DNA from: Flavobacterium sp.
GTDB taxonomy: Bacteria; Bacteroidota; Bacteroidia; Flavobacteriales; Flavobacteriaceae
Direction: 5' to 3'
Length of the DNA stretch: 64,000 bases
NCBI RefSeq assembly: GCF_028689845.1
Contig: NZ_JAQVCH010000001.1
Span: 1 to 64,000, forward strand
Part shown: positions 1 through 8,315 of the stretch, piece after piece
How the letters are laid out: every line of letters begins with the position of its first letter
Position numbering within the stretch: position 1 is the first letter of the stretch
Translations under genes and position numbers: made by a program
The notes under the pieces: generated by a model
Databases searched by the model: none
Seen by the model: the letters and a program-made list of their open reading frames with translations, nothing else
What the model was told of the DNA's origin: nothing

Positions 1-1
1 A

Positions 2-1186
2 GCCTCTTTAGTACTTCTTGACCCACACGGGGATATTTCTGAGAAGTTATTTTCGCTTAACTTAAACATAGAGAATCCTTCGCGTCTTTGGTACATCGAC
101 CCTTCTTGGGACGTGGAAAAAATACCCTGTCTGAATCCTTTTTGGAATAAAGTCAAAGACCCTGTACTTGTGGATCTGCTCTCTCAACAATGGGCAAAAG
201 CTTTTAGTGAACTCATCCCGGAGGCCGGGATGTCTTTACAGATGGAAGCCGTTTTAAAACCTTGCCTTTCGGTAATGTTTCAAAATGGGAAGTGTGGACT
301 TTTAGACCTACAGCTTTTTATGGATGACGCTCAAAATGAAAAATGGGTTGAACTGGGCAAGCACTCCTCCCATCCTGTCTTTCGTACTTTTTTTGAATCG
401 GCTTTTCTCAATAAAAAATATGCCCCTACCAAACTGGCCATTTACACCAGATTGCAATTACTACTGAATAATTATGCCTTTTATCAAATGATGAATGGAA
501 AAAGTAGTATCGATTTGAAAAAAGGTATGGCTCAAGGAAAAGTTATTCTCTTTAATTTATCCAAAGGAAAATTGGGGGAAGATACCTCGAAAGCTCTGGG
601 AAGATTTATCTCAGCTACACTCTTAAGCATTGCCTTGCAAAGGGCTTTTGAGAAGGAAGGAAACAGAAAATCGTGTTACTTGTTTGTCGATGAGTTTCAC
701 AATATGGCATCCAGTAGCATGGAAACGGTTTTTAGCGAGGCTAGAAAATACCATCTGCATTTAATTGTAGGAACCCAAACCATTGGGCAGCTTCCCTTAT
801 CCTTAAAAGAAATGGTACTCAACAATACTGCTGTAAAATTGGTGGGACTCAATGGTCTGCCGGCTCTTAAATCGCAAGCCGTGGACATTGGCGTTTCATT
901 TGCAGACTTACAAAGTCTGCCTCCTTTTCATTTTTATCTCAAGTATGATCACCATCCTGCTTTAAAGATAAAAAGTGCCGATTTTATGCTTAAAAATCCT
1001 AAAAGATACTTTGCCCTAGAGAAACAAACTGCTTTTTTAAAAGAGTTCGTTCTTCAAAAAAGTGGAATCTACAGAGCGAGTGTCTTGGAATTTTCAACGC
1101 CAAACTCAGCCGGAAAATCAAAAAAAATAACTCCGGAAGTGCATCCTTTATCGGATGAAAATTTTACTCCCGAATTTGACTTATAG
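2..1186 (+). CDS. Conjugation/type IV secretion coupling-type ATPase, 5' truncated by window edge
   Basis: The frame is open to the first base of the window, so the start lies outside; the GTG at 113 is internal. The visible 394 residues begin with LLDPHGDISEKL, typical of HerA/TraG-type ATPases that move DNA in conjugation. A Walker B-like VDEFHNMAS and a following VGTQTIGQLP segment fit the TraM-recognition type ATPase core. The protein would be a hexameric motor at the inner membrane. The next gene on the strand starts 21 bases after the stop and is also conjugation-associated, so this is the edge of a conjugative or mobilisable element. Family assignment is fairly firm; the exact subfamily is not. 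Confidence 0.75.
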   Translation, partial: ASLVLLDPHGDISEKLFSLNLNIENPSRLWYIDPSWDVEKIPCLNPFWNKVKDPVLVDLLSQQWAKAFSELIPEAGMSLQMEAVLKPCLSVMFQNGKCGLLDLQLFMDDAQNEKWVELGKHSSHPVFRTFFESAFLNKKYAPTKLAIYTRLQLLLNNYAFYQMMNGKSSIDLKKGMAQGKVILFNLSKGKLGEDTSKALGRFISATLLSIALQRAFEKEGNRKSCYLFVDEFHNMASSSMETVFSEARKYHLHLIVGTQTIGQLPLSLKEMVLNNTAVKLVGLNGLPALKSQAVDIGVSFADLQSLPPFHFYLKYDHHPALKIKSADFMLKNPKRYFALEKQTAFLKEFVLQKSGIYRASVLEFSTPNSAGKSKKITPEVHPLSDENFTPEFDL

Positions 1187-1207
1187 TTTTAATTTCTTTA
1201 AACAAAA

Positions 1208-2131
1208 ATGAAATCGAAAATTAACCAGTCTTTCCACAATCAAAAAGCGAAACAACTCCAATCAAAACACAAAATGAAATCAAACAAAACCACCATTTCC
1301 TTTGACCGCATTTCACTCTGCCAAGAGAAAGTGCTCCTTGCTCTGGCGAAGTATAAATTTTTAACCACAGGTCAATTATTAACCCTAGCCATAATGTCAG
1401 ACAGGGCTAATTTAAACAAGCAAATTGCCGAGCTTAGAAATCGCAACAAGCCTTTAATTGGTTCGATAACTTTTGGTGTTCATCCCAAAGTGGGCAAGTT
1501 AGAGAGTGTGCACTACCTGACCACCCATGCTGTATTTTTGCTCAAAGATTGTTTTGGGGAGGATTTTTTTATAAGGTATCCCAAAGGGAATAATGGTCTT
1601 TTTCAACAAGATTATTTTCATAGGATAAACACCATTACAATACACATCGTCTTTAGTAGTTGGGCCAGTAAAAACAATATGGATTTGCTTTTTTTTCGAA
1701 CCTATTTTGACAAACTCTCCAGCGGTACTGCCAAAGGATACAGAGCAGAATCTGCCATACGTATTCAAGGACAGGAATACTTAATTGCCGATGCCTTATG
1801 CCTTTTGCAAACTCCTCGAAGAGAGGAGCTCTATGCGATTGAAATGTATAATGGAGACGATACGCACCGTGTGCATGGTTCGCTCTTTGCTCATTTGCAA
1901 GCCCTCAAAAATGGGCAACCCAGTAAACAATTTGGACTCAATTACGGCTCGCGTGTCTTGTGTGTGTTTGAAAAAGAAAATTATAAAATTCAAGCCATGA
2001 AAAGGGTATTGGAAGACACTCGTTTTGCTACAGCTAAATCTCATTTTCTATTTAAATCCTTGCAAGAATTAAGCACCGATTCGTTCTTTGAATGGTGGCT
2101 CTTTGATGGGACGAAGGGGAGTTTGTTTTAG
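1208..2131 (+). CDS. Replication-relaxation-like (mobile element) protein
   Basis: This 307-residue protein starts with a basic, low-complexity stretch. A winged-helix-like segment follows at roughly residues 35-75 (QEKVLLALAKYKFLTTGQLL), then a mixed alpha/beta domain with RAESAIRIQGQEYLIADAL and YAIEMYNGDDTHRV. This layout resembles the replication-relaxation family found with relaxase and coupling genes on plasmids and integrative elements. It sits 21 bases after the conjugation ATPase and probably shares its transcript. A second ATG at 1274 (MKSNKTT) is an alternative start. The family call comes from layout and context, not from a diagnostic motif. Confidence 0.55.
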   Translation: MKSKINQSFHNQKAKQLQSKHKMKSNKTTISFDRISLCQEKVLLALAKYKFLTTGQLLTLAIMSDRANLNKQIAELRNRNKPLIGSITFGVHPKVGKLESVHYLTTHAVFLLKDCFGEDFFIRYPKGNNGLFQQDYFHRINTITIHIVFSSWASKNNMDLLFFRTYFDKLSSGTAKGYRAESAIRIQGQEYLIADALCLLQTPRREELYAIEMYNGDDTHRVHGSLFAHLQALKNGQPSKQFGLNYGSRVLCVFEKENYKIQAMKRVLEDTRFATAKSHFLFKSLQELSTDSFFEWWLFDGTKGSLF

Positions 2132-2241
2132 GAGTTGGATAATCTAAAAATGTAGTATTTAAAATGAACCTTTTCTAAACACCATGAATATAGATTATTT
2201 TATACTATCTTCAATTAATTTAAGAGTTTTTTTTTATTATG

Positions 2242-2271
2242 TTTGCCAAAATGGTTTAGATTAATATTTTG
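2242..2271 (+). promoter_or_regulatory. Bacteroidota-type promoter for the nucleotidyltransferase operon
   Basis: TTTG at 2242-2245 and TATTTTG at 2265-2271, separated by 19 bases, match the Bacteroidota -33/-7 pattern apart from one missing T. The ATG at 2287 lies 15 bases downstream. An in-frame TTG at 2269 falls inside the -7 element, so translation should begin at 2287. Confidence 0.5.
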
Positions 2272-2286
2272 AATAGTTTGTTAAAT

Positions 2287-3837
2287 ATGACAGAGAATAT
2301 ATACACCCTAAATGAAATTGAAAAATTCGTAAAAACTAACTTCCCTGAAGCAAAAGGAGCATTATTAACAGGTAGTTTTGCGTCTAAAAAAGTTAAAAAA
2401 AATTCTGACATAGATTTAATCATTTTTTCTGAGTTTGTTTCTAATTCATTTGTAGAAAAGTTCAAAATCGATTCTCAGAAGTTTGATGTCATTTATTTAT
2501 CAACGCACTACAATTACTTAATTAAAGAACTTTTTCTAGATATAAATTCGAGATACGGGGTATATGCTAATATGCTATCTAGCTCTAAAATTTTATTAGA
2601 TAATGATAATTTTTTAGAAGAATTGATATACTTTTCCAAAAATTCAATTATCAAAGAATATGGCGATTTAAATTCAGTTGAAATTGATTTTAAGAGAAAA
2701 TTGATATCAAATGCTTTAGAGGATCTTGAAGATATTGATTCATTCGGTGAATTTTATTACTCATCTTCACTAATTATTGATGAAATTACTAACTTAATTT
2801 TATCTTATAAAGTTTCAACGGTGGGTAGGGGAAAAAACAAAGCCCGAGAATTGGAAAAAGTAGATCCAGAATTTTACAATTGTATTATGGATTCAATTAA
2901 AAAGAATGACAAAGAATACTTTGTAAATACTATTAAATCAAAACTTGATTTCTTTGGGGGTGTTTTAGAATCTTACAGTTCAAAAGATATTCCTTCAATA
3001 GAACCTAAAAAGAGTAGAAAATATGAAATTTTATTTAAAAAAGAATACATAAAAAGTGATTTTATTTCTAAAGAATTTTTCAAAATTGTATCTTTTTTAC
3101 AAAAAAATAAAATCAACCTTTTATACTATCATTTTTATAACGATCAGATTATAATAAATATTGAAACAGAAATTTATCACAGAGAATTTGCAAAGTACTT
3201 GTCGGCATGGCTAATCACAAATTTAAAAATAAATATTAATGATAAAATTATTTTTAGATCTGCAAAGACAAAATTAATTCCATTTGTTAGTAATGACCTT
3301 AATAATGCCTTAGAAAATGATTTAATTTATTTAACTCAAATGTTGATAAATAATAAAATTAGCCTTAAAAACAGTATAGATACTTTTAATTTTGGTAAAC
3401 AACTAATTGAAAGATTAACTATTGATTTAAATTTTAAAGATAAAAAGGAAATTTTAAATAGGTTCTATAGTAGTAATTTATATGATGCGGTTGAGATTGA
3501 TTTAAGTAAGCATAACTTTTTCCAACTGATTGAAAACCGTAAAAAAACAATAGAAGAAATAAGCAGATTAAATATGTCATTAAATTCTGTTAACGGAAAA
3601 ATGAAGCAATTTGAAGATTTTTTCAATGATTTAAACTTTCCAAATAAAATTAAAGAAATTAACTATGAAAATGATTTAAATTTAATAACTAACAATTTTT
3701 TCTATAGTAAAAGTGATGAGGGAAAAAAGAAAGAATCTAAAATTTTATTATTAAACTTATATTTGAAATATGTATTTGACATAATGAACAGTAATCAATT
3801 TAGCTTAATTGCATTTAACATAAATGAAAATCTATGA
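2287..3837 (+). CDS. Nucleotidyltransferase-fold protein of the peptide-maturation island
   Basis: The first 100 or so residues form a polymerase-beta-type nucleotidyltransferase domain. It has the signature LLTGSFAS, eleven residues, then DIDLIIF, giving the GS...DxD metal- and nucleotide-binding set; a later FDVIYLS may supply the third acidic residue. A helical region follows, then about 270 residues that I do not recognise. The ATG at 2287 is preferred over the TTG at 2269, which lies in the promoter. The gene overlaps the HlyD gene by 4 bases and leads a tight four-gene operon. Known relatives transfer nucleotides to small molecules, RNA or proteins; the acceptor here is unknown. The DNA is clearly more AT-rich than the core genes to the right. 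Confidence 0.6.
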   Translation: MTENIYTLNEIEKFVKTNFPEAKGALLTGSFASKKVKKNSDIDLIIFSEFVSNSFVEKFKIDSQKFDVIYLSTHYNYLIKELFLDINSRYGVYANMLSSSKILLDNDNFLEELIYFSKNSIIKEYGDLNSVEIDFKRKLISNALEDLEDIDSFGEFYYSSSLIIDEITNLILSYKVSTVGRGKNKARELEKVDPEFYNCIMDSIKKNDKEYFVNTIKSKLDFFGGVLESYSSKDIPSIEPKKSRKYEILFKKEYIKSDFISKEFFKIVSFLQKNKINLLYYHFYNDQIIINIETEIYHREFAKYLSAWLITNLKININDKIIFRSAKTKLIPFVSNDLNNALENDLIYLTQMLINNKISLKNSIDTFNFGKQLIERLTIDLNFKDKKEILNRFYSSNLYDAVEIDLSKHNFFQLIENRKKTIEEISRLNMSLNSVNGKMKQFEDFFNDLNFPNKIKEINYENDLNLITNNFFYSKSDEGKKKESKILLLNLYLKYVFDIMNSNQFSLIAFNINENL

Positions 3838-5165
3838 ACGAAAATAAATTTTTAGATGACTTAGAAGAAAAAAGTGAGATTTATCAAATGATTATGGCAG
3901 AACCACCTAAATTATACTTAAGATCTGGTTTTGTAATAATTGCATTATTTTTGTTAATATTTACTATTATTTGTTATTTTATTGACTATTCAAATTATAT
4001 TAGTTCAGAAGTTAAAATTGTATCCTCAACACCTAGAGCACCTCTTATTTGTGGAGTAAATGGAAGAATAACAAATCTATTAGAAAATAACGTTACAGTT
4101 AAAAGAAATGATTTAATAGCTATAATTGAAAATCCAGCAATAATTGAAGATGTTAATTACCTTGAGAAAATAATTGCTAAATTAGAATTAAATGATTCAA
4201 TTACTAATTTTAACACTGATTTAAAATTAGGTGAATTGCAAAATTCGTTTGCTAACTTTGTAAAAGCAAAAAATGAATTAGAAATCTTCAATACCATACA
4301 AGGTAACAAAAACAAAGCAATTTATCTTAAAAGGGAGTTAAACGAAGGAATAAACCTCGTAAAAAGTCTTGATGAGGAAAAGAAAAATTTAAAAGAAAAA
4401 ATGCTTTTATCAGAATCCCAACTAAGCAGATCTAAAAAATTATATGAGAAGGGTGTGATTTCATTAAATGAATATGAAATTGCAAAACAAAAACACGTTG
4501 ACAATTTGAATGAATATCAATCAAAAATTTCTCAAATTCAACAAACTCAAATTAATAATCAAAAAACTAGCTCATCAATTAATTCAACAATAATTGAAGG
4601 ATCAGAATATAATTCCAGGATAGAATCAGATTATAAAACATCTTTAAATGGGTTGAAAAGCGACATTGAACTTTGGAAAAAAAAATATTTAATTATTTCC
4701 CCCATTGATGGAGTTTTAAACTTAAACGGTATTTGGGCAAATCAACAAGTAGTTGAGGTGGGAGAAGAACTCGGATCGATACTCCCAGAAAACGATGATA
4801 TTTTTGCAATTGCTAAAATGCCCGAATTTGAGTCAGGTAAAGTTAATAAAATGAACGACGTAATAATTTATTTAAATAGCTATAATTTTAGTGAGTACGG
4901 TACAATAAAAGGTGTTGTAAAAAATGTATCTTCTGTTCCCATAGAAGGGTTCTACAATGTTGAAATAGAATTACCACTACAACTAAAAACAGATTTAAAT
5001 TATTCTATTCCTTATAGCCCGGAGTTGAGCGGTGAAGCACGATTAATTACTGAAAAATTAAATTTATTAGAAAGACTTTTTTATAAATTAAAAAAATTAT
5101 TCACAAGAAAAAAATCAAATTTAGTAGATGTAGAAAAAGAAAAAAATGATAAAAATATCAAATAA
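3834..5165 (+). CDS. HlyD-family membrane fusion protein
   Basis: This is a 443-residue periplasmic adaptor of the type that links an inner-membrane ABC exporter to the outer membrane in peptide or bacteriocin export. One transmembrane helix lies near residues 30-50 after a short cytoplasmic tail. A split lipoyl/barrel domain follows (ICGVNGRITNLLENNVTVKRNDLIAIIENP, later IDGVLNLNGIWANQQVVEVGEELGSILPE) around a long coiled coil at about residues 90-270. The partner ABC protein is probably the one at 12944-15064. It overlaps the upstream gene by 4 bases and the Nudix gene by 20, which suggests translational coupling. No TolC-like outer-membrane gene is nearby. Confidence 0.82.
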   Translation: MNENKFLDDLEEKSEIYQMIMAEPPKLYLRSGFVIIALFLLIFTIICYFIDYSNYISSEVKIVSSTPRAPLICGVNGRITNLLENNVTVKRNDLIAIIENPAIIEDVNYLEKIIAKLELNDSITNFNTDLKLGELQNSFANFVKAKNELEIFNTIQGNKNKAIYLKRELNEGINLVKSLDEEKKNLKEKMLLSESQLSRSKKLYEKGVISLNEYEIAKQKHVDNLNEYQSKISQIQQTQINNQKTSSSINSTIIEGSEYNSRIESDYKTSLNGLKSDIELWKKKYLIISPIDGVLNLNGIWANQQVVEVGEELGSILPENDDIFAIAKMPEFESGKVNKMNDVIIYLNSYNFSEYGTIKGVVKNVSSVPIEGFYNVEIELPLQLKTDLNYSIPYSPELSGEARLITEKLNLLERLFYKLKKLFTRKKSNLVDVEKEKNDKNIK

Positions 5166-5574
5166 CTTAACTATTTCTGCTGGTCTAATAATCATTAATA
5201 GCAAGAAAGAAATATTATTAATAAAGCCAACTGGCTTAGAAAAAGGGCAGTTTTCTTTGCCAAAAGGCATAAAAAACAAAAATGAAGATTTAAAAAGTGC
5301 TGCATTAAGGGAGACTAAAGAAGAAATTGGTTTAGAGTTTAACTTAAATGAACTGGGCACTCAGTATGTAATTAATTACTTCAATAAAGATGTTTTAACA
5401 AAAAGATGTTTTTGTTATTTAGTAAAATTAAATCCCGAACGAGAGGGAAAATTATCTTTTAATTATCAGCAAGAAGAAGTTGAGTATTGTGATTTTTACA
5501 GTAAAGAGGAAGCTAATGAATTAATATTTTGGAGATATAAAGAGCTGCTTAAAATAAATGATATATGGAAATAA
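5146..5574 (+). CDS. Nudix hydrolase
   Basis: The 142-residue protein has a complete Nudix box GX5EX7REUXEEXGU: G41, E47, R55-E56, E59-E60 and G62 (GIKNKNEDLKSAALRETK, then EEIGL). These enzymes cleave nucleoside diphosphates linked to another group, such as NDP-sugars, ADP-ribose, dinucleoside polyphosphates or 5' RNA caps. The substrate cannot be read from the sequence. It is sandwiched in an overlapping operon between the HlyD gene and an RNA ligase gene (10-base overlap), so a role in nucleotide or RNA-end chemistry with that ligase is an inference worth testing. Confidence 0.85.
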   Translation: MIKISNNLTISAGLIIINSKKEILLIKPTGLEKGQFSLPKGIKNKNEDLKSAALRETKEEIGLEFNLNELGTQYVINYFNKDVLTKRCFCYLVKLNPEREGKLSFNYQQEEVEYCDFYSKEEANELIFWRYKELLKINDIWK

Positions 5575-6593
5575 ACAAGGAGAATAAAATTGAGTTATGT
5601 AAATTAATTGAATCTAATTATATTAGTAAAATTAAACATCCTTTTCACAACATATTCCTACTATCCTACACAAAAAAAACTGCATTAGAAGCAAACTGGA
5701 ACGAATTAACATTAAATACAAGGGGCTTAATTGTTGATCAAAATTATAACATTATTTCAAGACCTTTTAAGAAGTTTTTTGAACCTTCTCAATTGACTGA
5801 CAACTTTATTATCCCTCATGAACTAAATTATAAAATCTATGAAAAACTTGACGGCTCTTTATTAATTTCATATTGGATTGAAGACTCCTTTTTTTTAACT
5901 ACCAAAGGTAAATTTGATTCATTCCAATCAATAATTGGCAATCGAATTTTTAAAAGTAAGTATTCCCACTTAATACCTCAAATGAATAAAAACTATACTT
6001 ATATTTTTGAATTAATTTCATCAGAAACAACCAATATTGTAGATTACGGAAACTTAGAGGATTTATTTTTATTAGACGTAATAAACACTACTTCTAATGA
6101 ATCTATAGATTTTGAAAGTCTAACGGGTTTTAAAACACCAAAAAAATATAACATAACTTTTACTGAGGCTATTATGAACAAAGATGCTCTCCCTGAGGAA
6201 GGTTATGTAATTCATTTTGAAAATGATTTTAGACTAAAAATAAAAAAAGGAAAATTTAAATTACAGTACCATAAACATCAATCCTTTAAAAGAGAAATTT
6301 TGAATAATATATATAATTCAAGACCTTTTGAATTAGGTTCTGGAAACAAATCTGAACAAGAACTAATTAAATTTAAAGATTTATATGAAAAAGCTATAAA
6401 TTTATTAGAATTCATTCATTTTTACCTTAAATCAGATATTAATGACTCAGGCAAACTTGAAATAATTGAAATATTTAAACATCATTACAAAGACAATAAA
6501 AAACTTGACTTTTTTATACTTGAAAGATTATATTCAACATCACAATATTATTCGTTAAAAGTTCCTTATGATGTTAGTTTCTTAAAATCATAA
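5565..6593 (+). CDS. T4 Rnl1-like RNA ligase A
   Basis: This is an ATP-dependent nucleotidyltransferase of the T4 RNA ligase 1 type. Motif I is EKLDGSL with K94 as the predicted adenylylated lysine. Upstream NTRGLIVD and ISRPFKKFF match the Rnl1 Ia region. Motif III is YTYIFELIS, motif IV is EGYVIHFE and motif V is LKIKKGKFKLQYHK. Family members seal breaks in RNA, such as tRNA cut in the anticodon loop. The 342-residue length is close to T4 Rnl1. It ends the plus-strand operon, overlaps the Nudix gene by 10 bases and faces a paralogue 38 bases away. Whether it acts on RNA here, or uses its adenylylation chemistry on another acceptor, is unknown. Confidence 0.82.
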   Translation: MEINKENKIELCKLIESNYISKIKHPFHNIFLLSYTKKTALEANWNELTLNTRGLIVDQNYNIISRPFKKFFEPSQLTDNFIIPHELNYKIYEKLDGSLLISYWIEDSFFLTTKGKFDSFQSIIGNRIFKSKYSHLIPQMNKNYTYIFELISSETTNIVDYGNLEDLFLLDVINTTSNESIDFESLTGFKTPKKYNITFTEAIMNKDALPEEGYVIHFENDFRLKIKKGKFKLQYHKHQSFKREILNNIYNSRPFELGSGNKSEQELIKFKDLYEKAINLLEFIHFYLKSDINDSGKLEIIEIFKHHYKDNKKLDFFILERLYSTSQYYSLKVPYDVSFLKS

Positions 6594-6631
6594 TGTATAA
6601 AAAGATTTATGCATTTAACAATTACGAGATT

Positions 6632-7747
6632 CTAATCATACATGTTTTCTAATTGTTCCCAACGTTTCCACATTATATTTTCACTTGAAGAATTAAATAT
6701 AATTTGTTTAATATCTAAAATTTTATTTTCATCTGGAAATACAAATTTATTATTCATTTCATTAGACTTCTTTAAATATTTATTGTGTTCTTCTCTAATC
6801 CAACTTTCAATACCAAAATACTTATATTGATTTGGAAAATCTTTCAAAATTTCAAAAAGTGATTCATCATTTTGAAATCTTTCCCATAAACGATAAGTAT
6901 TTGGGATATTTTCCGGAATGTTTAGCAATCCTTTTAATTGCTTTTGAATTACATCAATGTAATATTCATACTGAATCATTTTGTTAATTAGTACATGAGC
7001 CTCTTTATACCAAGGAAACTTTACTTTAATTCTAAACCCATTTTCATAAACAACAACTAAACCTTCTTTATTTTCAAGATTTAATGATTTTAAATCGTCA
7101 AATGATTTTATATTAATCAAATCATTAGTCCAATCTCTAGCAACTGGAAAACCAATATCTTCCAGAGGATAGTCTTTTCCTGTTTCATTGTCTATAATTC
7201 CCAAAAGGATTAATTCTTCATTATCTCCATAGTCAATCAGTACTTTAGATTCAGGATAAATAGCCTCAAAAACATAGGTTCTATCTTTTTTTAACTTATT
7301 AAAAATTGAAGCGTATTTTTTGTAAAGTATTTCAGTTGCTCTTCTTGCCTTTAAACTTGTAAATGATCTTTGTGTAGCTATAGATGGTTTCTCATCAATC
7401 CAATATAAAATCGCTAGCGAACCATCTAGCTTTTCGAATACCTTATAAGGAATTTTAGGCAAGACCGCAACTTGACCATCACTTAGCAGCACTTTGTCTT
7501 CACTTAAGTATTGATTAAAAGTAAAAAATTTTTCAAATGACCTTGCAATAATTTTGCCTTGAGAATCAACAATTAGCCCTCGCATTTGTCTTGTAGCACT
7601 ATTCCACTTTAAATTTTTAGCGGCAACTGGCCCAGTTGAATATCCATAAATATACAAATCTGCATCAGGGTGTTTTTCTCTTGTAAAATAGCCCTTTTTT
7701 ATAAATTTATTAAATTCATTTATATCTATTTGTCCGTTTTTAATCAT
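6632..7747 (-). CDS. T4 Rnl1-like RNA ligase B
   Basis: A 371-residue paralogue of the convergent ligase. Motif I is FEKLDGSL with K106 as predicted nucleotidyl lysine; RQMRGLIVD and IARSFEKFFTF precede it. Motif III is YVFEAIYPE, motif IV EGLVVVYE and motif V RIKVKFPWYKEAH. All key residues are kept, so the enzyme should be active. The C-terminal 110 residues differ from ligase A, which could mean a different substrate. The start overlaps the end of the CPBP protease gene by 8 bases, so it is translated from the same transcript as the two protease genes. Two divergent ligases in one small cluster is unusual. Confidence 0.82.
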   Translation of the reverse strand: MIKNGQIDINEFNKFIKKGYFTREKHPDADLYIYGYSTGPVAAKNLKWNSATRQMRGLIVDSQGKIIARSFEKFFTFNQYLSEDKVLLSDGQVAVLPKIPYKVFEKLDGSLAILYWIDEKPSIATQRSFTSLKARRATEILYKKYASIFNKLKKDRTYVFEAIYPESKVLIDYGDNEELILLGIIDNETGKDYPLEDIGFPVARDWTNDLINIKSFDDLKSLNLENKEGLVVVYENGFRIKVKFPWYKEAHVLINKMIQYEYYIDVIQKQLKGLLNIPENIPNTYRLWERFQNDESLFEILKDFPNQYKYFGIESWIREEHNKYLKKSNEMNNKFVFPDENKILDIKQIIFNSSSENIMWKRWEQLENMYD

Positions 7748-8315
7748 CTTTATTTCTAATTAAGTATTCTAATATTAAATTTCTGAATAGGTGAGGTATA
7801 AATAAAACTGCGAAAGATTTTGTTTTTATAAATAGAAAGTGGCTAAATCCAAAAAATATGAAAAATTCTAAAAATGAAAATGGATTATTAAACTTATGAA
7901 TAAATGAAAATAAAATTCCAGTTATAAGAACCAAGAAAATAATATTAATTTCAAAATAATTTGAAAGTATGAAAAATGGAATAAACTTGAACATTATTTC
8001 TTCAACTAATATATCTCTCCATTGTTTCCTAAAATATTTCCTTCCTTTTTCTGAATAATATCTATAGATTTTAAAATATTCTTTACTTAAACTATGTGCA
8101 TTCTTATCTAAAAAATAATAGATTGCAGGAAAATATAATGCTGTAAGTAGTAATGTAAAGACATTTACGAATAACCAGTAGAAAAAAGATTTAGAGTGGT
8201 GATAATCAAAAAAAAACAAAAAAAAAGTAACAATAAAGGAAATTTTAATCGGGAGTAATTTGAAAATATCTAAAATTTTAATGATCCCATTTTTAATTAT
8301 TTTACTAATTATCAT
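7740..8315 (-). CDS. CPBP-family intramembrane metalloprotease-like protein
   Basis: This 191-residue, very hydrophobic protein has several transmembrane helices. It carries the three CPBP (CAAX protease/bacteriocin-processing) motifs: E105-E106 followed three residues later by K110 instead of the usual Arg, FSFIH (FxxxH, H140), and HLFRN (HxxxN, H175 and N179). Relatives are found in bacteriocin clusters, where they process the peptide or give immunity. The gene overlaps the M1-like peptidase gene upstream by 11 bases and the ligase B gene downstream by 8. I infer peptide processing or self-protection. The E-E-x-x-x-K variant should be checked against active family members. Confidence 0.65.
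   Translation of the reverse strand: MIISKIIKNGIIKILDIFKLLPIKISFIVTFFLFFFDYHHSKSFFYWLFVNVFTLLLTALYFPAIYYFLDKNAHSLSKEYFKIYRYYSEKGRKYFRKQWRDILVEEIMFKFIPFFILSNYFEINIIFLVLITGILFSFIHKFNNPFSFLEFFIFFGFSHFLFIKTKSFAVLFIPHLFRNLILEYLIRNKDD

Noticed and set aside
2269..2286. TTG start for the nucleotidyltransferase
   Set aside because: The TTG lies inside the TATTTTG promoter element; the ATG at 2287 is a better start.
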